The notes: generated from the letters alone by a model not told the origin. DNA of 64,000 bases from Portunus trituberculatus (GCF_017591435.1 NC_059289.1:13433426-13497425); one strand, 5' to 3'; positions 1 to 16,000 are shown, counted from the stretch's first letter. Made by a program: numbers and translations.

Positions 1-264
1 AATGGTGTGGTCGTACATAAATCTCAAGGTAAAAATGTGCCCCAGTATTGAAGAGATTAACATGAAACACACTAGAGAACCCGATTAATTATGATTTCTG
101 AAAATAGTTGTGGAGAGAGAGCAAGACGTGTTGTGTGATTTTCCTTAGGGTTTGTAAGGGAAAATTGAGGAATGTTAGGCAATGTTCCGCTGCTTACCAT
201 GGGCGGTGTGCTGGTGGGTGGGTGGGTGGGTGGTGAAGGCAGGGAGGTGGACGGTGGGACTCAC
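1..264 (-). other. Partial intron 12 of the Side-like gene
   Basis: Begins with the exon 12 donor and runs off the left edge. No coding signal was seen. The missing FN3 end, transmembrane segment and cytoplasmic tail are expected beyond this edge. A short GGTG repeat lies near 210-233. Confidence 0.7.
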
Positions 265-327
265 GCCCTTATCATTAGCAGCCCACACCTGTAGACGATA
301 CGTGGTGTCCGGTTCCAGCTGCCCTAC
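265..327 (-). CDS. Side-like exon 12: second part of the FN3 domain
   Basis: A 63-base exon encoding residues 607-627. It reads VGQLEPDTTYRL and then QVWAANDKG, the standard FN3 E-F strand pattern (L-x-P-x-T-x-Y-x-L-x-V-x-A-x-N-x-x-G), so the join to exon 11 makes a continuous domain. Acceptor is TTATACAG and donor is GTGAGT (complement of 259-264). Both ends are phase 0. The acceptor has no good pyrimidine tract; a 120-base AG repeat on the sense strand ends only 27 bases upstream. Short length lowers certainty, but frame and domain fit are exact. Confidence 0.82.
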
Positions 328-351
328 CTGTATAAACGAGACACCTGGGAT

Positions 352-476
<125 letters not shown>

Positions 477-1241
477 CTCTCGCTCGCCCGCTAACACACG
501 TCTGTCTATTTCCGTCTCAATCTCTTTTAAATCGTTCCTAATCTGAGTCCAGTTACCTCTGAATATGGACCAATCAGAGGGCATTTTAGCGGACCTGCCT
601 CGCGAGACCCAATCACCGGCCGTTCTGCTCCCATCCCGTCACATATATACACTAATTGGAGGACGTTTTTACTCATTTGACCAGTGAAGAGCCACTCAGA
701 ACGCTTTTTCCACCATTCCATTCGTACTTTGGCCACTCAGCGAGCACCTTTTAATAACTTGAATGCTTGGGAATGACTTGATGTTCTTTTTCCTATCAAT
801 GTTAATAACTGCTGCTATTTACAGGTGTTTTTTGAGGTGTGGTTGCTTTTTACCTCTACCGCCTGTCTCATAAGGTTATAATAGTTTCCCAGAGACTTCC
901 TTGCCTTTCCTTTCCTATCATAGACAATCACACTTCCATTTTCCCAGAACCTTTCCTTCGACAACGTATTAATTAGTGAGGTATAATTTTTTTTCTCTCG
1001 CCCTTCAGTTGATACTCGTATAATTGATGGGATGTGAAAAAAGAGCCTCGCTTCTATTCTGATTCAGGTCACATTAAAGTCACCCTCATGATCTGTTGTC
1101 TCTTTCGTCCTCCTCGGCCGCCGACCCTCCGTCTTTCATCATCCTCATCTCCAATTCTCGTTCTTCGCATTTCTGTCTTGTTCTCCTTCCTTCCTTTTCA
1201 CCAAATTCACTCTGCCTTCGGAATCCTCTTCCTCATTATGG

Positions 1242-1495
<254 letters not shown>

Positions 1496-1670
1496 CCCAG
1501 CGCTCGTCGACAACAAGTGACCATTGAAGCGAACATCAATTTTGTCCTTCGCCAATGCCCCTCATTATCACCCTCTCTCTCTCTAGTACTTTAATCTTAC
1601 GTCCCCTCTTATATCATTCGTCTTTTACCTCTAAGTTCTCCATCTTCTCACGTACGCCTTTTCTGTTACC

Positions 1671-1803
<133 letters not shown>

Positions 1804-2145
1804 ATCTTTCCCAATCTCTCAGTCTCAAAGTCTCTTCTCCCCTTCTCTTCCCTCCCTCCCTTCCCGTGTCTACTCCCATCTGTTTCATTCACTTATCCTT
1901 CTCCTCTCATCTGTCGCCCTCTTTCTATTTTTTTCCCCATCTCACTCTCTTCCTCATTTAACTCCCTGCCTCCCCCTTCCTCCGCCCCTTTCCATACCCT
2001 ATCGTAACATGATTACCTCCCTGTTCCCTTGCGTCCCTTCTTTCATAACACCAGCGTATCTTCTCTCCTTCTCTGCCCTTCTCCCAACCCATCCTCCTTT
2101 CTCTCTCCCCTCTTTCATCCGCCTACCCGTGTCTCCGCCTCTCAC

Positions 2146-2315
2146 CTGGAAGACTGGGGTGCCAGCGGTAAGATTGCGTCCTTGGGTTCCTGGACGCGCC
2201 ACCCGTAGCATAAACACTTGTCTGAGGCCTCCGTCGAAGCCCTCCTGACAAGCTACCGTGAATCCCGTCGCCGTCTGGTTCATCACGGAGCAATTGGCTG
2301 GAGGATCCGGCTTTC
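2146..2315 (-). CDS. Side-like exon 11: first part of the FN3 domain
   Basis: Encodes residues 550-606. It starts GKPDPPANCSVMNQT, an FN3-type A strand (P-x-P-P-x-x-C). C558 and C572 lie close together and may form a local disulfide. Sequons are at N557, N562 and N597. The string EGFDGGLRQVF (574-584) is typical of the Side FN3 domain. Phase 1 in, 0 out. Acceptor GCCCCACAG; donor GTGAGA (complement of 2140-2145), weaker than most others in the gene. Confidence 0.9.
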
Positions 2316-3482
2316 CTGTGGGGCCGAAAAGAATGTTGTTAGACTTATTAAGAGAGTTGTTAAAGAGGCTGAGCGAAGGTCAATTAATGCCTTATGAATT
2401 TCTTTATTAAGATCTCGTAAAGATTAAGAAGATTCTGGGCCGTCTTCTGACTCTCCGTTCGTCTTACTTATAGAAGGGAATAAAGCGACGTCTTAAAAGT
2501 TCTATGTTTGTTGTTCAAAGAAAACGAGGTTTCCTGAAAAGTTTATGAGCAGCGAGAGTTAATAAGGAAGGAGTAGGGAAGAGATACCCTGCCCCCTCCG
2601 CAGTCCCTCCTCGCCCTGACTTCCCTCGGCGGAAGAAGATTGGGAGCTTTAAAGAAATTATGTTAGGGAATGTGAGATGCTAGAGGGAATAACTGAAAGG
2701 GAAGTGGGAAGTGTGGTGTAGGTGAGACAATGGCGAGTTGAAGATGAAGGCTGATGCAAGGTACCAAAGGGTGATGATTGGATTGAGTTATGGAAGAGAC
2801 TCGTCTGTTCTCTTACGTGATGATTGGGGTGAGGTGAGGAAAAGGTGAAGATAATACGATAGAAAAGAGTGTTCATGCAAGGCGAGGATTAAGAAATACA
2901 GTACTTAGAGAAGATAGACAAAGGGAGTCAACTTAAAAGAAAGAAAAAAAAATGTAACGGTATGCACAATTAAGTGTACGCAGCAGTGACATGCGAGAAT
3001 ATGATTGATGGATAAATAAAAACTGTTGTTACATGTATCGTAAAAGAATAATTGATAGTTTCTGTTTAGATATTAAAAGTAATTGATCGTGTATTTCGGA
3101 ATTTATTGGTCACATGATCGTAACTCTGTGCCAGTCTATCTCGCGTCATAAACAATGCTGTGATATTCCAACAGGCACGTGCGTATATATTGGGGTATAA
3201 TATATCAAGTGTTTTATTGCACCAGTATAAATCACACGATCTTAATACTTTTGTTTCGTGTCGTGTTGATATTCCGGTAAGTGTAGTAATTCATTTCACT
3301 TCCCAGAGGTATTAGAGTAATGTGTCACGTGCTCTGGCGATATTAGACGTGATAAATCAGCTTTGTCAAAATACGTGACAAAACCACTGGAATGTATAAA
3401 TTTACTCTTGCTGCGATATTGCCGTGACAGATTAGAGGAAGAGAGAGATAAAGAAATGGCAGTTGTCTACGATGGTCATAGG

Positions 3483-3567
<85 letters not shown>

Positions 3568-3636
3568 GAAACGAAAGAAATACAGTGAAGAAAAGTTTGA
3601 AGGAGGATATGAATAATTGTATCCCCAAAGATACGT

Positions 3637-3704
<68 letters not shown>

Positions 3705-4334
3705 CACGTAATACAAAATGGCTCTTTAGTCAAGCACATATTCCTGGAAAATTAAACGTGACGAGGAGATGGATAGAAACATGATGCTGAGCGGCGGCCT
3801 CGGGAACAGCAGCGGCGAGAGTACCGTAATAGCTCCCACACTAAGGCTATTCTCGCCTATTGGCTATTACCCCAACACGAGGCTCGTCAGGGGGCGGAAG
3901 GAGAGGGCGAGGGACGAGGGATGATGTTATCTAGAATACTGCTATCCGAGACCCCAGCCTGATTCACTCTGCTTCACTCGTCCTGCCTAACCTCACCCTT
4001 CTTGTTTCCTATCTTTATATTTTTTTCTTTTATTCATCTTGTGTTTTTTTTTCTATCCTTTCTCGTATTTGTTGGTGTTATTGTCGTTATTGTTTTTCTT
4101 TTCCTCTTTTTTTTCTGAGTGTTTCTTCCTTGTGTTTTCTTTAATATTTTTGTTGTCTTTTCCTCCTCCTCCCTCGCCCCGTCTCGTCCCCGTCTTGTTT
4201 CAGTCTCGCCTCATCTCATCCTCGCCTCACTTGTCCCTAGTAATGGTCGTTAATTCAATGAGGGTTCTGGTAGTGGCTACGAGGGTGTGTTTGGAGGATG
4301 GGGGCAAAAAAAGATGAACTGGGAAAGAATAGTA

Positions 4335-4391
<57 letters not shown>

Positions 4392-4490
4392 TAATCAACG
4401 CGTTTTAGGAGGAGCAGTCTCTTCCCTGTAGTTTGAAGGATGTTAAAGCTTGGAAAGGGTTTATGGCTCTCTACAATTCGAGCATGATAG

Positions 4491-4642
<152 letters not shown>

Positions 4643-5596
4643 CAGTTGCAACACACGTCTCTTAATTGCTTCACCATTTTTATCTTTTTTTTTTTCTCCT
4701 CCCACTCGACTCTTACGTTTCTCTGTCTGCGCTGGTCTTTGTCTTGTCTCTGTCTTAAATTACGAGCGGAAATGTTACTTGCAGCAGTTAATATTTGGCC
4801 GTTATACTTTTTTTTTTTTATTTATTTGATTTTTTTTTCTTTTTCGGAAGTGTAAAATGTTTAGCACTAGCTTTTCTGATTCGTAAGTGCATCTATTTTT
4901 GTGATTTATGTTTTTTTTATTATCATTATTATTTTATCATGAATATTTTTGATGTTTTTTTTCATTTCTTCACACTTTTTTTTTTTTTCTTTTCGTGCAG
5001 ATTAAACATTGGAGATTATTTTAGCCTTCACAACAAAACACACTTAGAGACGTCGTATTTGATGTTCTGTACTATTTTTGCAGACGTTAGATTAGGAGTT
5101 TTTTTTTTTTCATGTGTAGTGTCTTGTATCTCTTCCATTTTACGGTGTACACTTGGATCTTTATTTTTTTTACACATTTTTTTTCAATTTCTAGATACAA
5201 GAAATGATCTCATCCATCTTGCAATCATCGTTCATAGCACAGCGCACTTAAACCATCAATCATACTTCATGCTCTTTTATAACCCATCCCTCTTCTTCTT
5301 ACGATACTTTACAGTGTTTGCTTTAATATTTCTTGAGTTTTTTTTTTTACTCTCCACCCTTTAGCCCATATATTCCCATGAAAAAGCCCACGTGATAGAA
5401 AAAAAAAAGATTCTATTTGACCATCCTAAACTCTTCCCGCTAAACATTTGCAACACACATTTTCTTTATAGTTTACTGTCTAGGCATTAATTAATCTTTC
5501 CTTGCCTTTTATACCCTCTGGACTAAAGACACAAGCCATTTCAGCGTCCCTGCACCATTCCCTCACTACACGGAACACTGCACACATAGTCGACAC

Positions 5597-5723
5597 ACAT
5601 CCCTGACACCACACAGCTACACAGACACTCCCTACACACACAAACAGAACACTCCTTAACACATCCCTGACACCACACAGCTACACAGACACTCCCTACA
5701 CACACCAACAGAACACTCCTTAA
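5597..5723 (+). repeat. Two-copy 64-base tandem repeat
   Basis: CCCTGACACCACACAGCTAC starts at 5601 and again at 5665, with CAGACACTCCCTACACACA and CAGAACACTCCTTAAC repeated in order. Confidence 0.85.
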
Positions 5724-6123
5724 CTGCACCACTGCCTCACCGCATCGCTTCCTTGTCCCATACATACAACTTAACTCCTATAGGATGGTCGGAAACTCGC
5801 TTTAGGAATTACCCTTAACGAAATTACCCGGAGAGCCGATCAAGCGGGTGGAATTGGTCTCCTGACGGGGGCGGACAAGTAGGTGGCGAGGAGCAAGCGG
5901 ATGGCGAGTCTAATTTGGCCAAGAACTAGACGACGAGACGCGGTCGGAGTATTGACTCGGAGCGCTGAAGAGGTGAAGGGATAGTGGTGAGGCTGAGAGG
6001 CGTCCATGGGGTAACGGGAGGCGGGAGATGAATACGAGTAAGAGACGTAGAAAAATTATGACTACAAAGATTAAAAAGGGGAATAGTAAGGAGAGATTGT
6101 GAGAAGTAAGACTAGAGGGCGGG

Positions 6124-6194
<71 letters not shown>

Positions 6195-6247
6195 AAGGCA
6201 GAGAATAAAAGAAATTGTGTATAAAGGGAACTGATGAGAATGGATGC

Positions 6248-6302
<55 letters not shown>

Positions 6303-6856
6303 GGATTGAGTCTCGAGTGGGAATATATAGACAGAGGGATTATGTGGAGGTACGATGAAGAGAAAGGCAGGGGAAAGGCTGGGTATATATGGAAAGAAGA
6401 TTTGGCCAAAGAGCTGAAGCATTAGAGAGAGCAAATGCACAAGCAGTGGAAAGATTACGTAAATTAAGCCCAAACATTGCTTAAAACTTTACGTGGAGAT
6501 GTGGATGTACCGATAGACACGGGGAAGAACAGATAGATGGAGAGATAGATAGATAGATAGTTATTTTGATTGTTGGAAAGGATAAAGATAGGTAAAAATG
6601 AAATCAGAGAAAAGATGGAAACACGAAATTCAATAAAAAGGTGGAAAAATATGCAAATGTCATAAGGTCTTGAAAATAGAAAAAGAAAGTAAAACAGAAA
6701 AGTGAAAATTTAGAATGGTAATAACAGTAATAATAATAGTAATAATAGTTGTAGTTTTAATAATCATGGTGCTAATGATTATGATGATACTAATAGTGAT
6801 TATAATGATGACAACGATAATAAAGAAAATAAGTTATATCAATACTAATAATAGTA

Positions 6857-6924
<68 letters not shown>

Positions 6925-6988
6925 AGTCGCAATAACATGACCAAAAGTATCAATAAGAATAACAACAAATAATGATAATAATAACAAC

Positions 6989-7042
<54 letters not shown>
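6857..7042 (+). repeat. ACT and AAT trinucleotide arrays
   Basis: ACT at 6857-6925 and AAT at 6994-7042, with degenerate AAT-like sequence from 6715 onward. Confidence 0.92.
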
Positions 7043-7043
<1 letters not shown>

Positions 7044-8112
7044 GTAATAATGATGATAGTAATAACGCGGAGACAGGGGCCACATCGGAACGCTGCAGAA
7101 TAAAGAGGTAAAGTGCGGCACTTAATCATCTTCCTTTACCTTCCCTTTGAAATTAAATGTAGTAAACGTCGCTAATATTCCCTCGTAACTCTGACGCTGT
7201 GAAATCGTATCAAGGTAATTATACATTCTTCCTCAAGCACAAAGAAGGGAATGAAATATGTGTCATTTTGCGTTTTAATATATTACACATTATATTCTTC
7301 CTCTTTTTTTTTTTTTTTTCTATAACTCCTGTCGTAGTCTTGCAATCGGCGGAGAGTTATGTAACTTTTCACAAAACATTCATGTATTTTTGAAATATGG
7401 GCTGCAATTTCTAGTACTCTCACGTACCGTCAAAATGTTTTCGAATATCACAGAAGGGACGACATGGAAACGCGTGAATATATATATATATTTTTTTTTT
7501 TTTACCTATTATTTTTTAATTCAGAAAGGTAGTACATCCTCCAAAACATGACAATTGTGTTTAGGAGCACTGTGCTCCGGTTACGCTGGGAAAAAAATCT
7601 GAGCTGGGAACATGAGAGAGCGCCGGAGGGAGAAAGAGGCGCTGTTGTATAAAATCAGTCAAAGTCACCTTCAGAATATACGTACCGCAGAGGATTGGAC
7701 TTGGTGTGTCTGCTTCAATCTCAATATGGAAGCACGAGCATCCCGCCAAACTTCCCGTCATATAATTGCATTTTTTTCAATGATAAAACCAAAAAATAAG
7801 GAACATTTACAGAAATCCGTCTCCTTCGTGTATAGTACTCAAAGTTTAGCTCGTGCATTCCTCTCCAAACATACCACAGAGGGAGCCTTTTTTGCAACAC
7901 ATTCTCCTGCATCAACAAGAAAACTTGGGCTTACACTAGGAAATGCTTTGACACATGCGCAGTCATACCTCTGAGAAATATTTGACAGAACAGCATCTTT
8001 TGCAATGCGACGATGTGATATTCGTCTGGCATGTGCGATAACGAGAGGCGACGAGGGCGAGAAACAATGCACATAGACAATGAACAGCAACAGGAACAGA
8101 ACATGGAAAAAC

Positions 8113-8148
<36 letters not shown>

Positions 8149-8578
8149 AAAAAAAAAAAAAGGAAAGAGAAAACAAGAATTCCTAATCCTTTACTTAACC
8201 TAACCTCACCCAGGTCACGAGGATAGACCGCGACAGCAGGGAATAAACGATGACATGAACAGAACACAAGAAGAAAAAAAAATCATCACAGACACTCAGA
8301 AAGAAGCAGATATTGAGATTCCCTGATGCCGAGACCACAAAAGATCTCTGGTTAAAGAAAAAGAAGAAAATATATTTGTTCTCGATCAGAAGGATGATAA
8401 TTATGGCATGATAGAATAACGAAAAGTGCAAGACTCCAGTGAAAGCTCCCGAACAAAGGAAGACAGGTAAAAATGCGCAGAATACGTCCCATTGAAAAAA
8501 GAAAAAAATGAATAATGCCCGCTAAAAGAAACCAATAGAACAGCGAATAAAACAATGAACTGTAAACCGCCTCCAACG

Positions 8579-8582
<4 letters not shown>

Positions 8583-8638
<56 letters not shown>

Positions 8639-8708
8639 GTGAGGAGTAAATAAAATCAGTATCTTTTTGGAATCTGATATTACACTTTTCTAGTTACTGT
8701 CTGAACAA

Positions 8709-8752
<44 letters not shown>

Positions 8753-8816
8753 TAAATGAAATAATCTTTTCGGAGTCAACAATTACTGTTCTGTAGATTT
8801 CATATAAGAAAACTAA

Positions 8817-8885
<69 letters not shown>

Positions 8886-8966
8886 GTGAAACAAACAGAA
8901 ACACGATCAGATACAGATAGAAAGAAAAAGAAGCCAAGAAAGAACACTTCTGACGGAGACAGATGC

Positions 8967-9015
<49 letters not shown>
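8583..9015 (+). repeat. Cluster of four GA arrays
   Basis: Arrays at 8583-8633, 8714-8748, 8819-8880 and 8970-9015. The spacers after the first two share AGTAAATnAAAT and a diverged following stretch, suggesting local duplication. Confidence 0.88.
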
Positions 9016-9016
<1 letters not shown>

Positions 9017-9073
9017 AAGAGATACTCAGAAACAAACACACTACGAGAGAGAGAGAGACGCACAGTAACTTAC

Positions 9074-9367
9074 CCGCAGGAACAATGTGGAAGAGACACG
9101 GTTGTTTCTGCGTCCCAATGATATTCTCCGCCCAGCAAAGCAGTGTGCCGTAGTCGAGCTCCGTGACTGGCGTGTAGGTGATGATGCTGTAGGTAGGCTC
9201 TGAGGTGAAGCGTCCGTGCGGCACGTCAATGGTGTCCGCAGTGTTGTTGAAGGTCCACTTGAAACCCGTGGCTGTGGGGTTGGCCGCTACTCGACACGTC
9301 ACCTCTGCGTCCTCGTTTCGCGCCACACCGTACGTAGTTATCTGGCCGGGCGAGCACACGGGAGCAT
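9074..9367 (-). CDS. Side-like exon 10: complete Ig domain 5
   Basis: Encodes residues 452-549, a whole Ig domain in one 294-base exon with phase 1 at both ends. It has C476 (AEVTC), W489 (FKWTF), the string ELDYGTLLCWAEN with C529, and a sequon at N492. Two further cysteines, C456 in APVC and C542 in QPC, bracket the domain and probably form a second disulfide near the domain ends. This bracketing pair and the closing IVPAG match my recollection of the membrane-proximal Ig domain of Side. Acceptor CTCGCCAG; donor GTAAGT (complement of 9068-9073). Confidence 0.94.
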
Positions 9368-9961
9368 CTGGCGAGGGAGAAGAGTGGCGAGGGAGTCAGG
9401 TGGCGAGGGGAAAAACTGGAAAACTGGACACGATTGCGGGGGAGGAAGGGGAAGACCAGGAGGGGAGAGCCAGGCAGCCAAGGGGAGTTGTCTAAAAGGG
9501 GATGACTGAGAAGGGGAGGAGGGAGGTGCGAGGAAAGACAGGTCACTGGAGGGCGTTTAAAGGGGGAAGTGCGGGGTGCGTTACAAAGGAAGCAATAAAA
9601 AGGTTGGTAAGGAAGGATGCGGGGATAGCAAGTTATGAGAGGAAGGATTGAGGGATTAGTGAGGCGCAGTATCATAGGGAGGAAACTTAAGGGAGAGGTG
9701 AGGAAAGAAATTATACAATGTGTTAGGAGGGCAAGGGATGGCCAAAGGACGGAAAGAGGGAGGAGGAAAGAGGAGAGGTGAAGTGAGGAAAAAGGCTGCC
9801 GTGCTGCTACATGTGGGGAGACGAATGGGACGGTCAGGATGGAAATGGGAGGAGGAGGAGGAGGAGGAGGAGGAGGCGTGGACTGGATGGGCAGCCGACC
9901 GGAGAAGCCAGCCGGAAGTACTCAAGTGATGCGGTCGAGGACGTGTGAAATGGGAAACGTC

Positions 9962-9962
<1 letters not shown>

Positions 9963-10024
<62 letters not shown>
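9963..10024 (+). repeat. CA microsatellite
   Basis: 62 bases of CA in intron 9, with a GGA array just before (9849-9875). Confidence 0.95.
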
Positions 10025-10026
<2 letters not shown>

Positions 10027-11111
10027 CTGCACCGGGAGGGAAAAAGAAAAAAAAGCACGAATACTCAAGCTGTGTACACGAAAGAAATTGGAGAAGGGGC
10101 GCAAGATACAGTCCTGTGGGGGGGGGGAGGATATGGAGAGAAAACACCAAATAGAAAACGTGAAAGACACGAGGCGCACACAAGGGAAGAGAGAGAGAAA
10201 AAAAAGTGTAAAAAAGAAAGAAAGAAAAGCGTGGAATGCACACGAAGAATTCAAAAACGGCGAAAAAGTTAACGGGGATAGGCTGAGAGAAAACTAAACG
10301 GGTGCAAGAAACACGAAACACGTATATACAACCAGAATGCAATCAGAGAGAAGTTATGCAATTAAGGACACGTGTTGAATTCTGTACGAGGAATGAAAGA
10401 AAGGGAGTGAAGGGGGAGAGAATATTGTCCTGAAACCGTGGTGATACTGAAGGAAGCTGAAGAGTGAAGGAAGATGGGGAGGAAGCCTTGAAGAGTGGAA
10501 CGGAAAGGGACGGAAAGAGGACAAGGGAGGTTGCGAGGACAAAGGCAGTGTATTAGAAACCTTCCATTATCTTTAGGAAATGTGAGGATGACGCGAAGGC
10601 TTTTGTAAGGCCATAAAGGAGGCGGGAGGCGGACAGGTAGGAGGCGCGGGGCCGACCAGAAGAGGGATGAACCAAGAAGACAGAGGATAATATTGCTACT
10701 TTAATGATTGTTCAATGTTCTTACTACTCCCTTCCCCTCAAACAGAGGTGAGTGATTAGACGCTTCTGTAATTTTGTTTTTATTTAGTTTAAGTAGTTTA
10801 AGTTGGGATGAGACTGGCTTTCCTGCCCAGAGGCTTGCTAAACCTCTCCGTGGCAGCATCAAACTTTGGAATATTTAACAAGTCTTATGTATCCTTCCTT
10901 CCCTCTATGGCCAGAGTAGGCCAAGACACAGCTGTTCCCGCCACCACAGGATGCACCGCCCTTCTCCCTTCTCCCACCGTAATCACCTGCCCCACTCCCG
11001 CCACTCACGCCCCACCACATCAGCCCGGTTAGGCAATATTAAGCATCCGCTTCAGGCACGTGGATTGAGGCTGGCGGCTGCCACCTTTATGTTGATTGAT
11101 TCTGGCAGCAT

Positions 11112-11116
<5 letters not shown>

Positions 11117-11186
<70 letters not shown>
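11117..11186 (+). repeat. GT microsatellite
   Basis: 70 bases of GT in intron 9. Confidence 0.95.
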
Positions 11187-11187
<1 letters not shown>

Positions 11188-11895
11188 CACGTGCGCGTCT
11201 TGCAAACTAAAGCACCGCTGGGATCCTGGCAATGTAAGACTGCATAGTATTGCTTTACGTGCTGTGAAAAGATCTGTAGCCATGTGTAACGCATGAGGAG
11301 AGGGGCATTCGGGCGATAAAAAAGCCATATTGCTTGGGCTGGGGAACGCGGGCGGCAGCTGGTCTTAGCCTCACCAGCAGCGGCCAGTCTGGATTATTAT
11401 CTTCACAGCAGCTGCGTCTGCCTCACCACAGCTGAGCGCAGCAGCTGTCGATTAAGAGTGATGCTTGCGGTGGGTGGAGGTAGAAGAGGAGGAGCTGTTA
11501 GATCCGCAACTGAGGGATCCTTTTTCACGCCGACGTCCCCGAGGCGCCGTCCTCCTGTGCCGCATCTTACTGTGATCAGGTGGGAGGCCGTTTGATGCAT
11601 CTTAATGACACTCACTCCTGCGCCTGCCTCTCTTGTGGCCGCCTCGTCTTTGCACTATTTTCCGCAGACTGCTTGCTGTTCGTTAAAACTCCTTCAGCAA
11701 GAGTGAAGAGGGACTCGGCCGCTTTTCCGAAAACTCCTTCTTGACAACAAGTTATTCAGTCTCTCACTTCTCGCACCATACTTTGTTCTCTTTGATTTAT
11801 ATTGCTTCATTCCATTCCTCTTGCTCCTCCTCCTCCCTTCCTTCACTTTGCTCCGCTCTCTTATTGTAGCGTGTTTCTAGAAGCCAAGCTGTTCT

Positions 11896-12034
<139 letters not shown>

Positions 12035-12394
12035 GTTATCGTTCCAAGGCTGTAGCTAATAAGAGCAAACTTATCTTTAGCCTCTCGCCACTTTTTTTTT
12101 TATAATCTAATGAAGCATAAGCAGTTCTTTCATTACTTCCCATGAATATACCTTGCTTTTTTCCTCAGTAAGGCAGATTAAGTATAAGACTTTTAGAAAA
12201 CGAGCCTCGAAGTGTGTTAGGATTAGACGGAAGAAAAAGAAAAAGAGGAGGAGAAGAAGGAGGAGGGAAAAGATTAGGGGACAGAAGAAAGGGAAGAGAA
12301 ATAGAACGAAGCCACCAGACGACAACAAATATGAGATGATGGAAGAGGAGGAGGAGGAAAATATGTTACTGATAAGGTGGCGAAAAAAATTATG

Positions 12395-12397
<3 letters not shown>

Positions 12398-12466
<69 letters not shown>

Positions 12467-12639
12467 CCAAGAAGAAAGAAGAACTGGACGTGAGGACAGA
12501 AACAAAATAGGGAAGAAAATAAGAATAGGAAAGAAAAAAGCAGAAAAAAATTCTCAAACCTATTTTTCCTCCTCCTCCTCCTCCTCCTCCTCCTCCTCCT
12601 CCTCCTCCTCCTCCTCCTCCTCCTCCTCCTCCTCCTCCT
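12398..12639 (+). repeat. GA array and CTC array
   Basis: GA at 12398-12461 and 24 CTC units at 12568-12639, just downstream of exon 9 in the transcript. Confidence 0.94.
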
Positions 12640-12669
12640 GCGGAAGAAACAAAACACCGCCACACTCAC

Positions 12670-12829
12670 ACTTGATGTCCAAAGTGACAGCCTCAGACAC
12701 GCCGTCCCCTTCAATGTTGGAGGCGGAACAGGAGTAGCGACCCCCGTGCCTCCTGGACACCTTCTGCAGCACGAGGCTCTGGTTGCTGACGATGATTCCC
12801 GCCGTGATGTTATGCTGCAGGAGCTGACC
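12670..12829 (-). CDS. Side-like exon 9: second half of Ig domain 4
   Basis: Encodes residues 399-451. It contains GQLLQHNITAGIIVSNQSL with sequons at N405 and N414, then GGRYSCSASNIEGDG, where C432 pairs with C382. The S-A-S-N-x-E-G string is typical of I-set/C2-set F strands. Phase 0 in, 1 out, ending in DIK and a split tyrosine codon. Acceptor CCTCACAG; donor GTGAGT (complement of 12664-12669). Confidence 0.92.
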
Positions 12830-13500
<671 letters not shown>

Positions 13501-13631
13501 GTTGTGCTGCCAGATAACCTTGTACGCCCTCGGGTTGGCCTGTATTGTGCATTCGAAGTACACATCATCGCCCTCCTTGATCTTGCCCGCCTGCAGGGAG
13601 GTGCCCAGCTTGGCTCTGGCTTCGGGCACGT
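13501..13631 (-). CDS. Side-like exon 8: first half of Ig domain 4
   Basis: Encodes residues 355-398. It contains the linker YVPEARAKLG, then EGDDVYFEC with C382, ANPRAYKVIWQHN with W395. Phase 1 in, 0 out. Acceptor is CTGTCGCAG; donor is GTGAGT (complement of 13495-13500). A TG array of about 42 units begins roughly 13 bases into the downstream intron (CA on the plus strand, 13404-13488). Confidence 0.92.
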
Positions 13632-13697
13632 CTGCGACAGGAGAGCAAGAAGAGAAGAGTTAGGATTTGTTATTCAGTTCCTTTAGCCTGTTACTCT

Positions 13698-13990
<293 letters not shown>

Positions 13991-15430
13991 TATCTCTTTC
14001 CTATTTTGAAGTACTTTTTCTTATTTTTTCTTTGTTTTTTACCTGTCTTTTATATTTTCTTCTTTTGTTTCTTTTTGTTTTCTCCATTTTCGTTGTTGTT
14101 ATTATGTTTTGTTTCTTTTTGCTTCGTTTTGCTGTTACATAATTCCGTGTTATGTGCTCCGGTCATTTGATCTTTTTGACTGGATACAACATTATTTTTT
14201 GCACATTTTAGAGAGTGTGGTTAGAGGTAGAGAGAAAGTGAGTGAGGTTGAGATAGCTCACTCTTGTGTCTTTCATCTCACAAAGTCTCAATTATGTAGG
14301 CCTATCCAATTCTGAGATAATTAGAAAAATGTTATCCAGAACACAACATTAATTTTTTTTTTCTTTATTTATTATTCTGTGTTGGAGAAGCATCTTTTTT
14401 TTTTCTTCTTCTTCTTCTTCTTCTTCTTCTTCTTTATTTCCTTCCATTTGTCTTCTTCATTATCTTCCGCGTGGGTTATTTCACATTCCTCACTCATTTG
14501 TTTTATTTCCTTGACCAGCATCCCTTTATTTATATTGCATTTCTCTCTCTTTCTTCTTTGTCTCAATCTTCCCCCGTGTCTTCTCCACATTCCTCTTACC
14601 CTTGCCTTTCTTCCCTTATTATTGCTCGTCCTTCCACCTCCTCTCTCATATATTATCTCATTTACTCCTTCATTTCCTCTCTTCATCACCTCGTATTATT
14701 CACCCAACCTCCCTCCATCCCTCTTTCTCCTTCCCTCTTTCCTTTTCCTTGTCACTGCTTGAGAGAGAGAGAGAGAGAGAGAGAGGTGATAAATTGGTTG
14801 GTGTGAGTAGCAAGGGTGAGCTGTATTTTTTGTCTCTGTGTTAATATATTACTGAGTTACCCATACGATTAATTTCCTTCCCGCCTGAGTCAGTGTAACG
14901 TAACCCTGTTGAGTGTTTAATATTCATGAGGCGGAGCAGGAGGCGGGTGGAGCTGCATGGATTAATGAGTGAATAGAGAAAGAGGTAAAGAAAAAATAAG
15001 TGTCACGTGTTTAACTAGAGAAGTGGAATTTTGTGTCTTTTTCTTTTTTCTTTTCTTTTTTTTTCTCTGGTTGTTTTCTTTCATAATGGAGCGTTCTCGT
15101 TTTCTATTCGTTCATTATTTTTTTCTTTTAATTTCTCTGTTTTGTTAATTTTTTTTTATATTTCCTTTTTCTTTTCTTTTTTTCTTTTCTACTGCTCCGC
15201 CCTTGTATTGTGTCTTTACATTTTTACTCATAATTCTTTCCGTGTTCTCTTTCCAGTATTTTTGTCTGTGATTTTACTTTTATATATATTTTTTTTTCCC
15301 TCGTCTTTGAATCATGTTTTTGCTTTACATATTTGTGTCCTTTGCTTTTCTTTGTATATATCTTTACTAGGCAAGAGCTGTCGAGATTTGCTAAGGTGTG
15401 GCATTCAGAGGTTTCATAAGATATCATCCG

Positions 15431-15821
<391 letters not shown>

Positions 15822-15906
<85 letters not shown>
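15822..15906 (+). repeat. CA then GA array, SINE tail
   Basis: About 46 bases of CA pass directly into about 39 bases of GA at the 3' end of the SINE. Confidence 0.93.
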
Positions 15907-15909
<3 letters not shown>

Positions 15910-16000
15910 CCGACAACAGAACTGGAATTAATCATATAGCCATCAAACACACACCCACCACTACTACCACCAACACCACCACCACCACCATCATACTCAC

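Noticed and set aside
8190..8212. CCTAACCTAACC-like words resembling arthropod telomere repeats; also near 3987
   Set aside because: Only about two units; too short to be a telomeric tract.
12390..12665. Poly-glycine and poly-glutamate ORFs over the CTC array, and similar ones at 51446-51628, 53062-53331 and 63434-63742
   Set aside because: Trinucleotide arrays are open in several frames; no flanking coding signal.
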